A DNA stretch of 64,000 nt from contig JAEXAY010000010.1 of NCBI GenBank assembly GCA_023457895.1, positions 1 through 64,000 on the forward strand, given 5' to 3'. The stretch is from Pseudomonadota bacterium. GTDB taxonomy: Bacteria > Pseudomonadota > Alphaproteobacteria > Sphingomonadales > Sphingomonadaceae. Position numbers and translations under genes: made by a program. The notes beneath the pieces are model-generated. The model was not told the DNA's origin. It saw only the letters and a list, made by a program, of their open reading frames with translations, and searched no databases. Positions 32,814 to 42,173 of this stretch are shown here, piece by piece; positions within the stretch are counted from its first letter, which is position 1; each line of letters starts with the position of its first letter.

Positions 32814-33599
32814 ATGCGCATACTTCTCACCAATGACGATGGCATCCATGCGCCGGGCCTGCGCGTGCTCGAACAGATTGCTGCTACGCTTTCCGACGAC
32901 ATCTGGGTGATCGCGCCGTCCGAGGAACAATCAGGCGCAGGCCATTCGCTCACCCTCTCCCGCCCGGTCCGCATGCGCCGCCACAAGGAGATGGGCGAGC
33001 GGCATTTTTCGGTGGCCGGAACGCCGACCGACGCAGTCATGCTGGGGCTCGGCAAGATCATGGACGAGCCGCCGCACCTCATTCTTTCCGGCGTCAATCG
33101 CGGCGCCAATCTGGGTGATGACGTGACCTATTCGGGCACCGTGTCGGCTGCGATGGAAGGAACGCTTGCGGGGGTGCGCTCGATCGCGCTGAGCCAAGTC
33201 TATGCCCGCGAAGGCCAGGGCGACAATGTTCCGTTCGCCGCCGCACTCGCCTGGGGCGAGAAGGTGCTGCGCCCGCTCATCGACATGCCGTTTGCCGACC
33301 GCACGCTTATCAACGTCAATTTTCCCGCGATCGATCCGCAGGCGGTAAAAGGCATCAAGATCGTGCGGCAGGGCTTCCACGATTATGCGCGCGGCAGCAT
33401 CGTCCAGGGCACCGATCCGCGCGGCTATTCCTATTACTGGTTCGGGCTCCATGGCGTCGAACAGACGCCCGGCCATGATACCGACCTCGAAGCGATCGGC
33501 GATGGCTATATCGCGGTGACACCGCTCCATCTCGACCTTACCCATGAAGGCTCGCTCGGCGCGCTCAAACAGGCGTTCGCCACCGCGCCCAGCGGTTAA
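32814..33599 (+). CDS. surE: 5'/3'-nucleotidase SurE
   Basis: SurE is a metal-dependent phosphatase acting on nucleoside monophosphates, often tied to stationary-phase survival. The 261-residue protein starts MRILLTNDDGIHAPGLRVLE, with the metal-binding NDDG. It also has SGVNRGANLGDDVTYSGTVS and EGTLAGVRSIALS, as in the family. I chose the ATG at 32814 over an upstream 32793, as it is the conserved N terminus. No pcm or lytic peptidase gene follows, unlike the usual order; an AI-2E-type permease comes next. Confidence 0.95.
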   Translation: MRILLTNDDGIHAPGLRVLEQIAATLSDDIWVIAPSEEQSGAGHSLTLSRPVRMRRHKEMGERHFSVAGTPTDAVMLGLGKIMDEPPHLILSGVNRGANLGDDVTYSGTVSAAMEGTLAGVRSIALSQVYAREGQGDNVPFAAALAWGEKVLRPLIDMPFADRTLINVNFPAIDPQAVKGIKIVRQGFHDYARGSIVQGTDPRGYSYYWFGLHGVEQTPGHDTDLEAIGDGYIAVTPLHLDLTHEGSLGALKQAFATAPSG

Positions 33600-33665
33600 C
33601 ATATTGCACTCGAAATCCCGCCCGGAACAGGTTAAGCAACGGTCCCGAGGAAGAGGGTGGCCTTT

Positions 33666-34745
33666 ATGAATATCGAAATGAAGGAACGGGATCGCTGGGC
33701 GATGATCGTTCTGCTGGCGCTGGTCACCATCGCCTTTATCTGGATCAGCTGGCCCTTCTATCCCGGCGTGCTGTGGGCGGTGACCGCGGCGATTGTGTGC
33801 ATGCCAAGTTACCGCAAGCTGGTCTATCGTTATCCCAAGCGGCGCAACCTGCTCGCGCTTTTATATACGCTCGGTATCCTGGGCGTCATCATCCTGCCCG
33901 CGATCGGCATTGGCGGCGTGCTGGTCGATCAGGCGCTCGGTTTCGTCAATTCGGTGCAGAAAGGCGAAATCGATCTCGCCGCGATCGGCAAATCGGTTGA
34001 AAACAGCATGCCTGGCTGGCTGCGCCGGGTGATGGCGAGTAACGGCATGGCCTCGCTCGAGGACGCCCTGAGCCAGGCCGCGACCGCGCTGGCCGGCAGT
34101 TTCCGCACGCTGAGCGGGCGGCTCGTTGCGTTCGGATCGGATGCGCTCGGCATGTTTCTCCAGATCAGCGTAATGCTCTATCTGGTGTTCTTCTTCCTGC
34201 GCGATGGCGACCGGCTGATGGCACAGATCCGCCGCGCCGTGCCGCTCGCAGAAGAGCATAAGAACCATATCGCGGCGAAATTCATGGGCATGGCCCGCGC
34301 CACGATCAAGGGGAGCCTCATCGTCGCAGTGGTGCAGGGCGCTCTCGGTGGCATCACCTTCTGGCTGCTCGGGATCGAAGCCGCGATGCTGTGGGGCGTG
34401 CTCATGGGGGTATTCTCGCTGATCCCGGCGGTCGGCACCGGTATCATCTGGATTCCGGTCGCGATCTATCTCATCGCTACCGGGTCGGTGGTCAAGGGCC
34501 TAATCCTCATCGGCGTCGGCGTCGGTATCATCTCGATGGTCGACAATGTTCTGCGGCCAATGCTGGTCGGCAAGGATACCGGCCTTCCCGACTGGCTGCT
34601 CCTCGTCACGACGCTCGGCGGGATCAGCCTGTTCGGCTTCAACGGCATCCTCATCGGTCCTTTGGTCGCCGCAATGTTCGTTGCGGTGTGGCATATCACC
34701 GAACGCGATGACGTGCTCGACGAACATCATCCGGAGGCGCCATGA
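33666..34745 (+). CDS. AI-2E/PurR-family membrane permease
   Basis: The 359-residue protein has about eight membrane segments and matches the AI-2E transporter group (PF01594): YLVFFFLRDGDRLMAQIRRA and the C-terminal LLGVLMGV-like segment ALGGITFWLLGIEAAMLWGV. The family was named after a protein thought to export autoinducer 2; others are solute exporters, so substrate is not settled. The ATG at 33666 lies about nine bases after AGGAAGAGG; a GTG at 33657 is the alternative. The stop overlaps the following channel gene (ATGA). Confidence 0.82.
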   Translation: MNIEMKERDRWAMIVLLALVTIAFIWISWPFYPGVLWAVTAAIVCMPSYRKLVYRYPKRRNLLALLYTLGILGVIILPAIGIGGVLVDQALGFVNSVQKGEIDLAAIGKSVENSMPGWLRRVMASNGMASLEDALSQAATALAGSFRTLSGRLVAFGSDALGMFLQISVMLYLVFFFLRDGDRLMAQIRRAVPLAEEHKNHIAAKFMGMARATIKGSLIVAVVQGALGGITFWLLGIEAAMLWGVLMGVFSLIPAVGTGIIWIPVAIYLIATGSVVKGLILIGVGVGIISMVDNVLRPMLVGKDTGLPDWLLLVTTLGGISLFGFNGILIGPLVAAMFVAVWHITERDDVLDEHHPEAP

Positions 34746-35818
34746 CCGTGCCGGGGCGCGCGCCGGACAATGACCGGGTGATTGGCAGCGGCCCGCCCCG
34801 CGCCTTTCATGCGCTGTCGCAGAAATCGAATACGCCGATGTGGGTCCAGATCGGCTGGCGGGTGTTCGCGGTAGTCGCGCTGGTCAGCATCGCCGTCGCG
34901 GTCCACTGGTTCGACCGCGACGGATTGCGCGACAATTATGACGAGCATGTCAGCTTTATCGACGTGCTCTATTTCACGATGATCTCGATCACCACGACGG
35001 GCTATGGCGACATCGCGCCGGTGACACCGCGCGCGCGGTTGTTCGACGCGCTGATCGTGACCCCGATCCGGGTGTTCGTGGTGCTGATCTTCCTTGGCAC
35101 GGCTTATAATTTTGTCCTCAAACGGACATGGGACAGGTGGCGCATGGCAAAAATTCAACAGACACTCGATGACCATATCGTGGTCTGCGGTTTCGGCGAA
35201 ACAGGCAGCGAGGCAGTGCATGAACTGATTGCGCGCGGCATCGACCCACGTTGCATCGTCGTCATCGACCGCGATCATGAATCGCTGGCCCGCGCGCACG
35301 ACCTTGGCTGCACCGTGATGAACGGCGACGTCACGCGCGACGAATATCTGGAGGATGTGAACATCGCGCGGGCGCGCACCGTGATCGCATCAAGCGGGCG
35401 CGACGATACATCGATCCTTGTGGTGCTGACGGTGCGTCATCTCGCGCCGCATGTTCCGATCAGCGTTGTCATCCGCGCCAAGGACAATGAACTGCTCGCA
35501 AAGCAGGCGGGCGCGACGAATGTGATCAATCCGGTCAATTTCGCCGGGCTCTTGCTCGCCGGGTCAGTCGAGGGCGAACATATCGCCGACTACCTGTCCG
35601 ATCTCGGATCCGTTACCGGACGCGTCGCCCTGCAGGAGCGGCGCATCACCGCCGCCGAGGTCGGCATGCCGATGAGCGCGGTTACGACCGGTCTTGGCGT
35701 GCGCATCTATCGCGACGGGCAGCCCTATGGCTTCTGGGAGAAGGAGACGCAGGCGCTTGCCGAAGGCGATATGCTGGTCGAAATCGTTCCCGGACAGCAG
35801 CCCGAAGCCCGCGCCTGA
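34742..35818 (+). CDS. Potassium channel with TrkA-N (RCK) domain
   Basis: A two-transmembrane potassium channel with a cytoplasmic regulatory domain. The pore filter is TTTGYGD in FTMISITTTGYGDIAPVTPR (near residue 83). A Rossmann nucleotide-binding site follows in VVCGFGETGSEAVHELIARG, with ISVVIRAKDNELL further on. The 358-residue size matches Kch/MthK-type channels. Calcium or NAD(H) binding cannot be told by eye. It overlaps the permease gene by four bases and runs tail to tail with the ompV-like gene with no gap. Confidence 0.9.
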   Translation: MTVPGRAPDNDRVIGSGPPRAFHALSQKSNTPMWVQIGWRVFAVVALVSIAVAVHWFDRDGLRDNYDEHVSFIDVLYFTMISITTTGYGDIAPVTPRARLFDALIVTPIRVFVVLIFLGTAYNFVLKRTWDRWRMAKIQQTLDDHIVVCGFGETGSEAVHELIARGIDPRCIVVIDRDHESLARAHDLGCTVMNGDVTRDEYLEDVNIARARTVIASSGRDDTSILVVLTVRHLAPHVPISVVIRAKDNELLAKQAGATNVINPVNFAGLLLAGSVEGEHIADYLSDLGSVTGRVALQERRITAAEVGMPMSAVTTGLGVRIYRDGQPYGFWEKETQALAEGDMLVEIVPGQQPEARA

Positions 35819-36622
35819 TCAGCGCCTTACCTTGAAGCGATAGGTCACTGCGACGCCAGCGGAAAACTGGTCGCGGCTGCCGATATCGCGCACGATCGGA
35901 CTCCTGGCGGCCTTGCCGGTCAGCCGGTCATAACCCGCAAAGCCATAGAGACCCCAGCGCGGTCCAAGATCATGGTAAAGCCCGGCAATGGCGCCATAGG
36001 CATAGATACCGCTGCCGGGCTCGTAACGTGCCAGCCCCGTGGCCGCCGCGTCACGATCGGTAACGCCGAAATAGGCGCGGTTGTAGCGGCCGTTGCCCCA
36101 GCGCAGACGCGGACCCAAGGTCGCGATCCAGGTATCGCTCGCGTTACGGACCACCAAGTCGGCCGCGACATCGCCGGTCATGCCCTTGTGTGCGCCGACC
36201 GCCTGCCGCACTTCGCCGCGCAGCCGCAACGCGGGGGTGAGATAGGTTTCGGCAAAAGCGCCGCCTTCCATCCCGAACTTGACGTCAGAAAGTCCCGCGA
36301 TCGCATCCTTGCCCTTGCGCTGCGTGGCGAACCCGAGCGTCGGGCCAAACGAAGTCTCACCGCGCTTGCCGATCAGCGCGACACCAAAACTTTCATCGGG
36401 GGTGGAAACCGGGCGGCGCTCATTTTCGCGCCAGACGTTGATAACCGGCAAAGGGATGATCTTGTTCTTGTCGGCGCCGGGATAAGCGGGTTTGGTCTTG
36501 GGGCCAATACCGACGAGGACATTGACGTCGGGCTTGCCGCCGTCGGTATCGCTTTGCGCCGAAACAGGGGCCGCCACAGCAGCGGCGCCGGCCAGTAAAA
36601 TCAGATGAACGCCGCGCGCCAT
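35819..36622 (-). CDS. MipA/OmpV family outer-membrane protein
   Basis: A signal peptide (MARGVHLILLAGAAAVAAPV, cleavage after SAQ) precedes a barrel of about 240 residues with VLVGIGPKTKPAYPGADKNK, RGEVRQAVGAHKGMTGDVAA and a C-terminal VAVTYRFKVR. This matches MipA/OmpV (PF06629): outer-membrane proteins linked to scaffolding murein synthesis (MipA in E. coli) or stress in other species. I chose the ATG at 36622 because GGGAG lies five bases upstream. The neighbouring channel gene is convergent, so no operon is implied. Confidence 0.83.
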   Translation of the reverse strand: MARGVHLILLAGAAAVAAPVSAQSDTDGGKPDVNVLVGIGPKTKPAYPGADKNKIIPLPVINVWRENERRPVSTPDESFGVALIGKRGETSFGPTLGFATQRKGKDAIAGLSDVKFGMEGGAFAETYLTPALRLRGEVRQAVGAHKGMTGDVAADLVVRNASDTWIATLGPRLRWGNGRYNRAYFGVTDRDAAATGLARYEPGSGIYAYGAIAGLYHDLGPRWGLYGFAGYDRLTGKAARSPIVRDIGSRDQFSAGVAVTYRFKVRR

Positions 36623-36770
36623 AAAATCTCCCATGTCACAAATGTGACAAGCAAACGGTTCCACCCGCAAAAAGTTGCCGTCACTTCAGGAAGAGAAAGG
36701 CGGTCACGGTGCAGCGCATCGTTTCAGGGGGTACCCGATGCGCCCACCGGGCCGGCCATTTCAGTAGTAG

Positions 36771-37718
36771 CTAGCTCGCGCCCCACTGCGCATAGACCGT
36801 CGAACCGTCCGCATTTTCAAAGCTCACCCGGTCGAAGGTCGCCGATATGATACATTGCGGCGGGACGGTACTGCTAAGCATGCGGCACTGGAGCAGCCGG
36901 CCATCCGGCGCTGCCGTCAGACGTCCGCGCAGGACCAGCCGGAGCGACTTGGGATCCGGCTGCTCGGCCTCGGTCACGCGCTTGGTGATACGATAGGCCT
37001 GGCCGCCGCGCCGGCCGGTACGCGGGTCGCTCGCGGTATAATATTGGGCAATACCAAAATGATGCGGTAGCACGGCTTCCTGCAAAGGCTCCGCCTCGGC
37101 CTTTGGTTCGTCCCCATCGGTGGTCCCGGATGATTCCGCCATCTCGGGAGCGATGGGGCAGTTGTCGCTCCATATCCAAGGGTGACTGATCCAGAAACCG
37201 TCTACCGCCTCAACCGGGCTGGGTACCGTTGCCGGAGCCTTTGCGTCTGCCGCGGGAGACGCTTCTGCCGGTGGGGGCGTCGTGGCAGGACCTGTTTCCG
37301 CAACCTCCCGGGATGCAACAGGCGGTGTCTGCACGTCGGCGAGGCTGATGCCGGGGGTGGCCTTCAGTGTCAGCCGATGGTTGGCGCTGTCATAAATCCA
37401 GCCTGTCGCCGCATCGCTTTCTCCGTCGCAGCCGATTGGCATGCGCAGGACGAACTGGCGGCCTGCGAGCGGTGCTGCGGCTGCATTATAGTCCCCGCCG
37501 ACCGCCGCAATGCTCGCAGCCTCGTTGAGCGCGCGCAACAGGTCCGTGCGGCTGACCGCCAGTTCCTCGACCTTCGACGGCGCAGCATCGGGAACCACGC
37601 TGGTCTGTTTCTGGTCGGGAGCGGGTTCAACGACCGGCTTGCAACCGGCCAGCGCCGCAAAGAGCAGCAACCCCGTTCCCGGCGCGATAGCCTTGATAAT
37701 ATCACCCCGAATCATCAT
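36771..37718 (-). CDS. Putative lipoprotein, hypothetical
   Basis: The 315-residue protein has a lipobox (LLLFAALAGC, cysteine near residue 26), so it is probably lipid-anchored. A linker rich in Pro, Ala, Thr and acidic residues follows (about residues 125-165). The C-terminal half includes DGFWISHPWIWSDNCPIAPE and QPDPKSLRLVLRGRLTAAPD, with five cysteines in all. I recognise no family. It is a single gene on the minus strand, facing away from the SLC13 permease gene, which starts 70 bases further on. Confidence 0.7.
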   Translation of the reverse strand: MMIRGDIIKAIAPGTGLLLFAALAGCKPVVEPAPDQKQTSVVPDAAPSKVEELAVSRTDLLRALNEAASIAAVGGDYNAAAAPLAGRQFVLRMPIGCDGESDAATGWIYDSANHRLTLKATPGISLADVQTPPVASREVAETGPATTPPPAEASPAADAKAPATVPSPVEAVDGFWISHPWIWSDNCPIAPEMAESSGTTDGDEPKAEAEPLQEAVLPHHFGIAQYYTASDPRTGRRGGQAYRITKRVTEAEQPDPKSLRLVLRGRLTAAPDGRLLQCRMLSSTVPPQCIISATFDRVSFENADGSTVYAQWGAS

Positions 37719-37788
37719 GAACCTGTCATAGCATGTTTTTGCATCCTCACATCAGCGGCGCTAGGGTGGCAGATATGGGTTCAGAATC

Positions 37789-39108
37789 ATGACTTTCGAG
37801 CAGATCATCACGCTGATCGTACTGGTTGCAGTTATTGCCGCACTGATCCAGGACAAGATGCGCGCCGATGTGGTTGCGCTTTGCGGCGCCGCCGTTTTGC
37901 TGATGACAGGCGTGGTGAGACCGGTCGAATTGCAGTCTGCCTTTGCCAGTCCGGCCATCGTCGCGCTCGCCGGCCTGTTCGTGATCGCCTATGCCATGGA
38001 ACTGTCCGGACTGCTCGACGCCGCGATACGTAAAGGCGTCGAGCTATGCCGCCGGGTCGGGGCTTTCGGACTGTGGATTGTCGTTGGCGCCTGCGGATCC
38101 GCCTCCGCCTTTCTCAACAACACGCCGATCGTTGTCCTTTCCGCCCCTATTGTGCGGGACGTCGCCAATGCGATGAACCTTTCACCCAAGCGGTTCCTCA
38201 TGCCGCTCTCTTATGCAGCGGTGCTGGGTGGATGCTGTACATTGGTCGGCACCTCGAGCAACCTCCTGGTCAACGACATGGCGGTCGTGGCGGGACAGCC
38301 GCGTTTCGGGATTTTTGAGATCACCCCGGTCGGTCTTGCTGTCGCGATCACCGGCGGGCTTTACCTGTTCTTTTTCAGCGGACGGCTGATCCGCTATTCG
38401 GACGATGAACGAACGCCGCAAAGCTATGACGAGGCGATCAGCCATATTCATGATTATGACGCAGGGACGGCACAGATCGGGTCGCCCGAACTGTTCGCGC
38501 GCGAACGCCCGCTGGTGCTTTGGAAAGCACTTGCCTCGATCGGCATCTTCATCGCGGTCATCATGCTGGCCGCGCTCAACGTCGCGCCCATTGCGGCCTG
38601 CGCTTTTGCCGGAGCGGTGCTGCTCATCATCCTCAAGGTCGTAAGCGCAGATGAAGCCTATAGCGGCCTCCGGCCGGACATATTGATCCTGATCGCCGGG
38701 ATGGTCGTCCTTGGCATCGGACTTGAAGAGTCGGGCCTCGCCAAAAGCACGACGATGGCGCTGGTCGGCTCCCTCGACGATCTCCATCCGCTACTAGCGC
38801 TGGCGCTGCTTTACGGGGCCGTGCTGTTTCTCACCGAACTCCTCTCCAATGCGACCGTCGCGGTGCTGGTGACACCGGTTGCGGTGGCATTGGCCGAAGC
38901 GCTGGGGGTGAGCCCGCGCCCCTTCATCGTGGCGGTGATGATTGCTGCGAGCGCTGCTTTCGCAACGCCGTTTGGTTATCAGACCAACGTGCTCGTCTAT
39001 CAGATGGCCGGGTATAATTATATGGATTTCGTCCGCGTCGGATTGCCGCTCAATCTCATCACCTGGGCCGCAGCGGTTGCTGCCATCCCGCTCTTTTTCC
39101 CCTTCTGA
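37789..39108 (+). CDS. SLC13 family permease
   Basis: The 439-residue membrane protein has about eleven hydrophobic segments and the SLC13/ArsB-type motifs: FLNNTPIVVLSAPIV near residue 107, TLVGTSSNLLVNDMAV, and a second half with LTELLSNATVAVLVTPVAVA and AASAAFATPFGYQTNVLVYQ. The family carries sulfate, citrate, dicarboxylates or other anions with sodium. Many bacterial relatives carry two TrkA-C domains mid-protein; those are missing here. It begins 70 bases after the divergent lipoprotein gene. Substrate not determined. Confidence 0.85.
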   Translation: MTFEQIITLIVLVAVIAALIQDKMRADVVALCGAAVLLMTGVVRPVELQSAFASPAIVALAGLFVIAYAMELSGLLDAAIRKGVELCRRVGAFGLWIVVGACGSASAFLNNTPIVVLSAPIVRDVANAMNLSPKRFLMPLSYAAVLGGCCTLVGTSSNLLVNDMAVVAGQPRFGIFEITPVGLAVAITGGLYLFFFSGRLIRYSDDERTPQSYDEAISHIHDYDAGTAQIGSPELFARERPLVLWKALASIGIFIAVIMLAALNVAPIAACAFAGAVLLIILKVVSADEAYSGLRPDILILIAGMVVLGIGLEESGLAKSTTMALVGSLDDLHPLLALALLYGAVLFLTELLSNATVAVLVTPVAVALAEALGVSPRPFIVAVMIAASAAFATPFGYQTNVLVYQMAGYNYMDFVRVGLPLNLITWAAAVAAIPLFFPF

Positions 39109-39201
39109 CCTGCTCATCCCGGTGCGGCCGTGCGCATGGTATCCGCCCTATAAAATAATCGGCACGATCATATTCGCGCTTGCCCCGGCACGCGATATAA
39201 A

Positions 39202-39242
39202 ATAGTCATATCATATGCATCCTATAGTTTGATATAATCTAT
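39202..39242. promoter_or_regulatory. AT-rich inverted repeat upstream of the norB unit
   Basis: Arms ATAGTCATATCA (39202-39213) and TGATATAATCTAT (39230-39242) are inverted, with one-base offset, around ATGCAT. It lies about 60 bases before the small membrane-protein gene and 565 before norB. No FNR box (TTGAT-N4-ATCAA) is present here. It is a candidate NsrR- or NnrR-type operator; the exact match to either consensus is poor. Confidence 0.4.
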
Positions 39243-39299
39243 GTTGACAAAGGTCCGCGGGTGCGTGACCCTCTGTTACAAGGTCCAGGGGAAGCCGGG

Positions 39300-39764
39300 A
39301 TGGATGATTATACCATCGCACGCGTCGTCCACATCGCCGCCATCATCTTCTGGATCGGCGGCGTCGCTTTCGTGACGACGGTTCTTTTTCCGGCCGTAAC
39401 CAGCGCCTTCGCCCCGGAAGGCCGCCTTTCCCAATTTCATCGCTTCGAAGCCCGCTTTGCCGCGCAGGCGCGCATTTGGGTGCTCCTCGCAGGTGCCAGC
39501 GGTTTCTGGATGGCGTGGCGTGCCGATCTGTGGTCGCGCTTCCTCGAACCCCGCTACTGGTGGATGCATGCGATGGTTGTCGTCTGGGCCGCCTTCACGC
39601 TCATGTTGTTCGTGATCGAACCGCTGTTCCTACACAAGCGCATGGCCGCTTCACAAAGTCCCGCACAAGATTTCGACCGGATGAGCCGGATGCATTGGGT
39701 CGCGCTGACGCTGTCGATCATCACTGCGGCGGGCGCGGTTGCCGGAAGTCACGGATTACTCTGA
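39300..39764 (+). CDS. Small four-helix membrane protein next to norB
   Basis: The 154-residue protein has about four membrane segments: VHIAAIIFWIGGVAFVTTVL near the start, WVLLAGASGFWMAW, WWMHAMVVVWAAFTLMLFVI and VALTLSIITAAGAVAG. A histidine in the first segment followed by FWIGG, and one in the third (WWMHAM), resemble heme-binding helices of CopD or b-type cytochromes, but I cannot assign a family. It starts 43 bases before norB's ribosome site, so a joint transcript is likely. Its role may be linked to nitric oxide reduction. Confidence 0.6.
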   Translation: MDDYTIARVVHIAAIIFWIGGVAFVTTVLFPAVTSAFAPEGRLSQFHRFEARFAAQARIWVLLAGASGFWMAWRADLWSRFLEPRYWWMHAMVVVWAAFTLMLFVIEPLFLHKRMAASQSPAQDFDRMSRMHWVALTLSIITAAGAVAGSHGLL

Positions 39765-39806
39765 CACTTGTTTCAACTTGTCCTGTGGGAAAGGAGAAAA
39801 GGGGAA

Positions 39807-42113
39807 ATGTCTACAACCAGGAGATTATGGTGGGGCCTTGCCGCCATCGTCGTCGCGAGTTTCGCGGTGATGCTGTGGCTTGGCGCCGACCTGTTGCGCA
39901 CCAAGCCGCCGATTCCGGACCGCGTGGTCACTACGAGCGGACAGACAATCTATACGCATGACGACATCATGCGCGGACAAAAAGTGTGGCAGTCGATCGG
40001 CGGGCAGCAGCTCGGCTCGGTCTGGGGTCATGGCGCGCTGGTCGCGCCCGACTGGTCGGCCGACTGGCTGCACCGCGAAACCGTGGCGCAGCTCGCGGGC
40101 AAGGCGGGCGTCGCCGACGCGGCCGCTTATGACCAGCTGCCGGAGCATGAGCGCGCCCGCATCCAGGCTGAAATGAAACCCGGCCTGCGCCGCAACAGCT
40201 ATGACCCGGCCACCAATACGCTGACGATCAGCGACGAACGCGCCGCCGCAATCGCCACTCTCGCCAAACATTATGACTCGGTGTTCGGCAATGATCCGGC
40301 TGCGCGCCAGCTGCGCATCGACTATGCGATGAAGGAAAACACGATCCCCGATCCGGCCAACCGGCGGGCGCTGTCGGCCTTTTTCTTCTGGACCGCATGG
40401 GCTGCCGGAACCGAACGGCCCGACAGCAATGTCACCTATACCAATAACTGGCCCTATGAGCCGCTTGTCGGCAATGCGCCGACCGCGCCGACTTTCATGT
40501 GGTCGATGTTCTCGATCCTGTTCATGATCGGCGGCATCGGGCTCCTCGGCTGGCACTATGCCGCCTGGCACAGCCAGGAAGAAAAAGCATCGCCGCCCGC
40601 ACAGGATCCCTTGCGCGGCCTTGCCCTGACGCCTTCGATGAAGGCCACAGCCAAATATTTCTGGGTGGTCGTCGCGCTGATGCTGGTCCAGATCGCGCTG
40701 GGCGCCACCACCGCCCATTACCAGGTCGAAGGGCAGGACCTTTACGGCATCCCGCTGGCCGACTGGATACCCTATGCTTTGACGCGAACCTGGCATACGC
40801 AGCTTGCCGTACTGTGGATCGCCACCGCTTGGCTCGGCACAGGGCTTTATATCGCCCCCGCGATTTCGGGGCATGAACCCAAATATCAGGCGCTCGGCGT
40901 CAATTTTCTGTGGATCTGCCTTATCATCATCGTGGTGGGGGCGTTCACCGGACAATGGTTCGCCGTCCAGCAGAAAATGGGGTTGGACGTCAACTTCTGG
41001 TTTGGCCATCAGGGCTGGGAATATGTCGATCTCGGCCGTTTCTGGCAGGCTTTCCTGTTCATCGGCCTGCTGCTCTGGCTCGTCCTGGTCGGGCGCGCCT
41101 TGTGGCCCGCTCTCAGGCGCAAGGATGAGATGGCCTCCATTGTCGGCCTGTTCTTCCTCGCCGCCATCGCCATCGGCCTGTTCTATGGCGCTGGTCTCAT
41201 GTGGGGATCGGAAAGCCATATTTCGGTCGTCGAATATTGGCGCTGGTGGGTTGTCCACCTGTGGGTCGAGGGCGTGTTCGAGGTGTTCGCCATCGCCGTG
41301 ATCAGCTTCCTGTTCGTGACGCTGGGTCTCGTCCGGGGCAAGACCGCGACGATCAACGTGCTGTTCGCCACGGTGGTGTATCTGTCGGGCGGGATTCTCG
41401 GCATGTTCCACCACCTCTATTTCGCGGGCACGACGCTCCCCGCGGTAGCATTGGGAGCGACCTTCTCGGCGCTCGAGGTGGTGCCGCTGGCGCTCATCGG
41501 CCTCGAGGCGGCGGACACCTGGCGCCACAGCCGCGCGGTGCCGTGGATGGAACGCTATCGCTGGCCGATCCTGTTCTTCCTCGCAGTGTCCTTCTGGAAC
41601 CTCGTGGGTGCAGGGCTGTTCGGCTTCCTCATCAACACGCCGATCGCTCTTTATTACATGCAGGGCCTGAACCTCACGCCGCTGCACGGGCATACCGCGC
41701 TGTTCGGGGTCTACGGCATGCTCGGCATCGGCCTGATGCTGTTCTGCCTGAGGGGGCTGAGGCCGCAATATGTGTGGCATCAGGGCTGGCTCAAGGGCAG
41801 CTTCTGGTGCTTCAACATCGGCCTCATGCTGATGGCGCTGCTGACGCTGCTGCCGATGGGCGTATTGCAGCTCCAGGCCGCGCTCGAAAACGGTTATTGG
41901 TTCGCCCGTTCGGCGGAGTTCACCAACCGACCGATCTTCGACGTGCTGGTGTGGATGCGCATGCCGGGTGACCTGGTGTTCGCTGCCGGATCGCTGCTGC
42001 TAGGCTGGTTCGTGCTCAGGCAATGGATCCTGCCGACGCTTGAGGGCGATCCGCCGGTCGATACGCCGATCACCCAATCGACGAGCGAACTGGAAGTCCA
42101 GCCGGCAGAATAG
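39807..42113 (+). CDS. norB: Quinol-dependent nitric oxide reductase, NorB/NorZ type
   Basis: The enzyme reduces two NO to N2O using quinol electrons, mainly for NO detoxification when no full denitrification set is present. The 768-residue single-subunit protein has the qNOR layout: an N-terminal soluble extension with GQTIYTHDDIMRGQKVWQSI, then a heme-copper-oxidase-like membrane domain. Metal ligand regions include a HLWVEGVFEVFAIAVISFLF helix (with Glu) and ILGMFHHLYFAGTTLP (paired His). The ATG at 39807 has GGGGAA upstream. It follows a small membrane-protein gene and is ended by a clear terminator. Confidence 0.95.
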   Translation: MSTTRRLWWGLAAIVVASFAVMLWLGADLLRTKPPIPDRVVTTSGQTIYTHDDIMRGQKVWQSIGGQQLGSVWGHGALVAPDWSADWLHRETVAQLAGKAGVADAAAYDQLPEHERARIQAEMKPGLRRNSYDPATNTLTISDERAAAIATLAKHYDSVFGNDPAARQLRIDYAMKENTIPDPANRRALSAFFFWTAWAAGTERPDSNVTYTNNWPYEPLVGNAPTAPTFMWSMFSILFMIGGIGLLGWHYAAWHSQEEKASPPAQDPLRGLALTPSMKATAKYFWVVVALMLVQIALGATTAHYQVEGQDLYGIPLADWIPYALTRTWHTQLAVLWIATAWLGTGLYIAPAISGHEPKYQALGVNFLWICLIIIVVGAFTGQWFAVQQKMGLDVNFWFGHQGWEYVDLGRFWQAFLFIGLLLWLVLVGRALWPALRRKDEMASIVGLFFLAAIAIGLFYGAGLMWGSESHISVVEYWRWWVVHLWVEGVFEVFAIAVISFLFVTLGLVRGKTATINVLFATVVYLSGGILGMFHHLYFAGTTLPAVALGATFSALEVVPLALIGLEAADTWRHSRAVPWMERYRWPILFFLAVSFWNLVGAGLFGFLINTPIALYYMQGLNLTPLHGHTALFGVYGMLGIGLMLFCLRGLRPQYVWHQGWLKGSFWCFNIGLMLMALLTLLPMGVLQLQAALENGYWFARSAEFTNRPIFDVLVWMRMPGDLVFAAGSLLLGWFVLRQWILPTLEGDPPVDTPITQSTSELEVQPAE

Positions 42114-42125
42114 GCTGTCATTACC

Positions 42126-42159
42126 ACCGGAGGGGCGTTAGGCTCCTCCGGTCCTTTTT
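42126..42159 (+). terminator. Rho-independent terminator after norB
   Basis: An 8-base stem ACCGGAGG/CCTCCGGT with an 11-base loop is followed by CCTTTTT. It lies 12 bases past the norB stop codon and ends the unit before the SirB2-like gene. Confidence 0.85.
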
Positions 42160-42173
42160 GCCAAGAAGAAGCG

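Noticed and set aside
39825..41780. A 651-codon minus-strand frame opposite norB
   Set aside because: Shadow of norB, with no ribosome site and histidine/arginine-rich composition.
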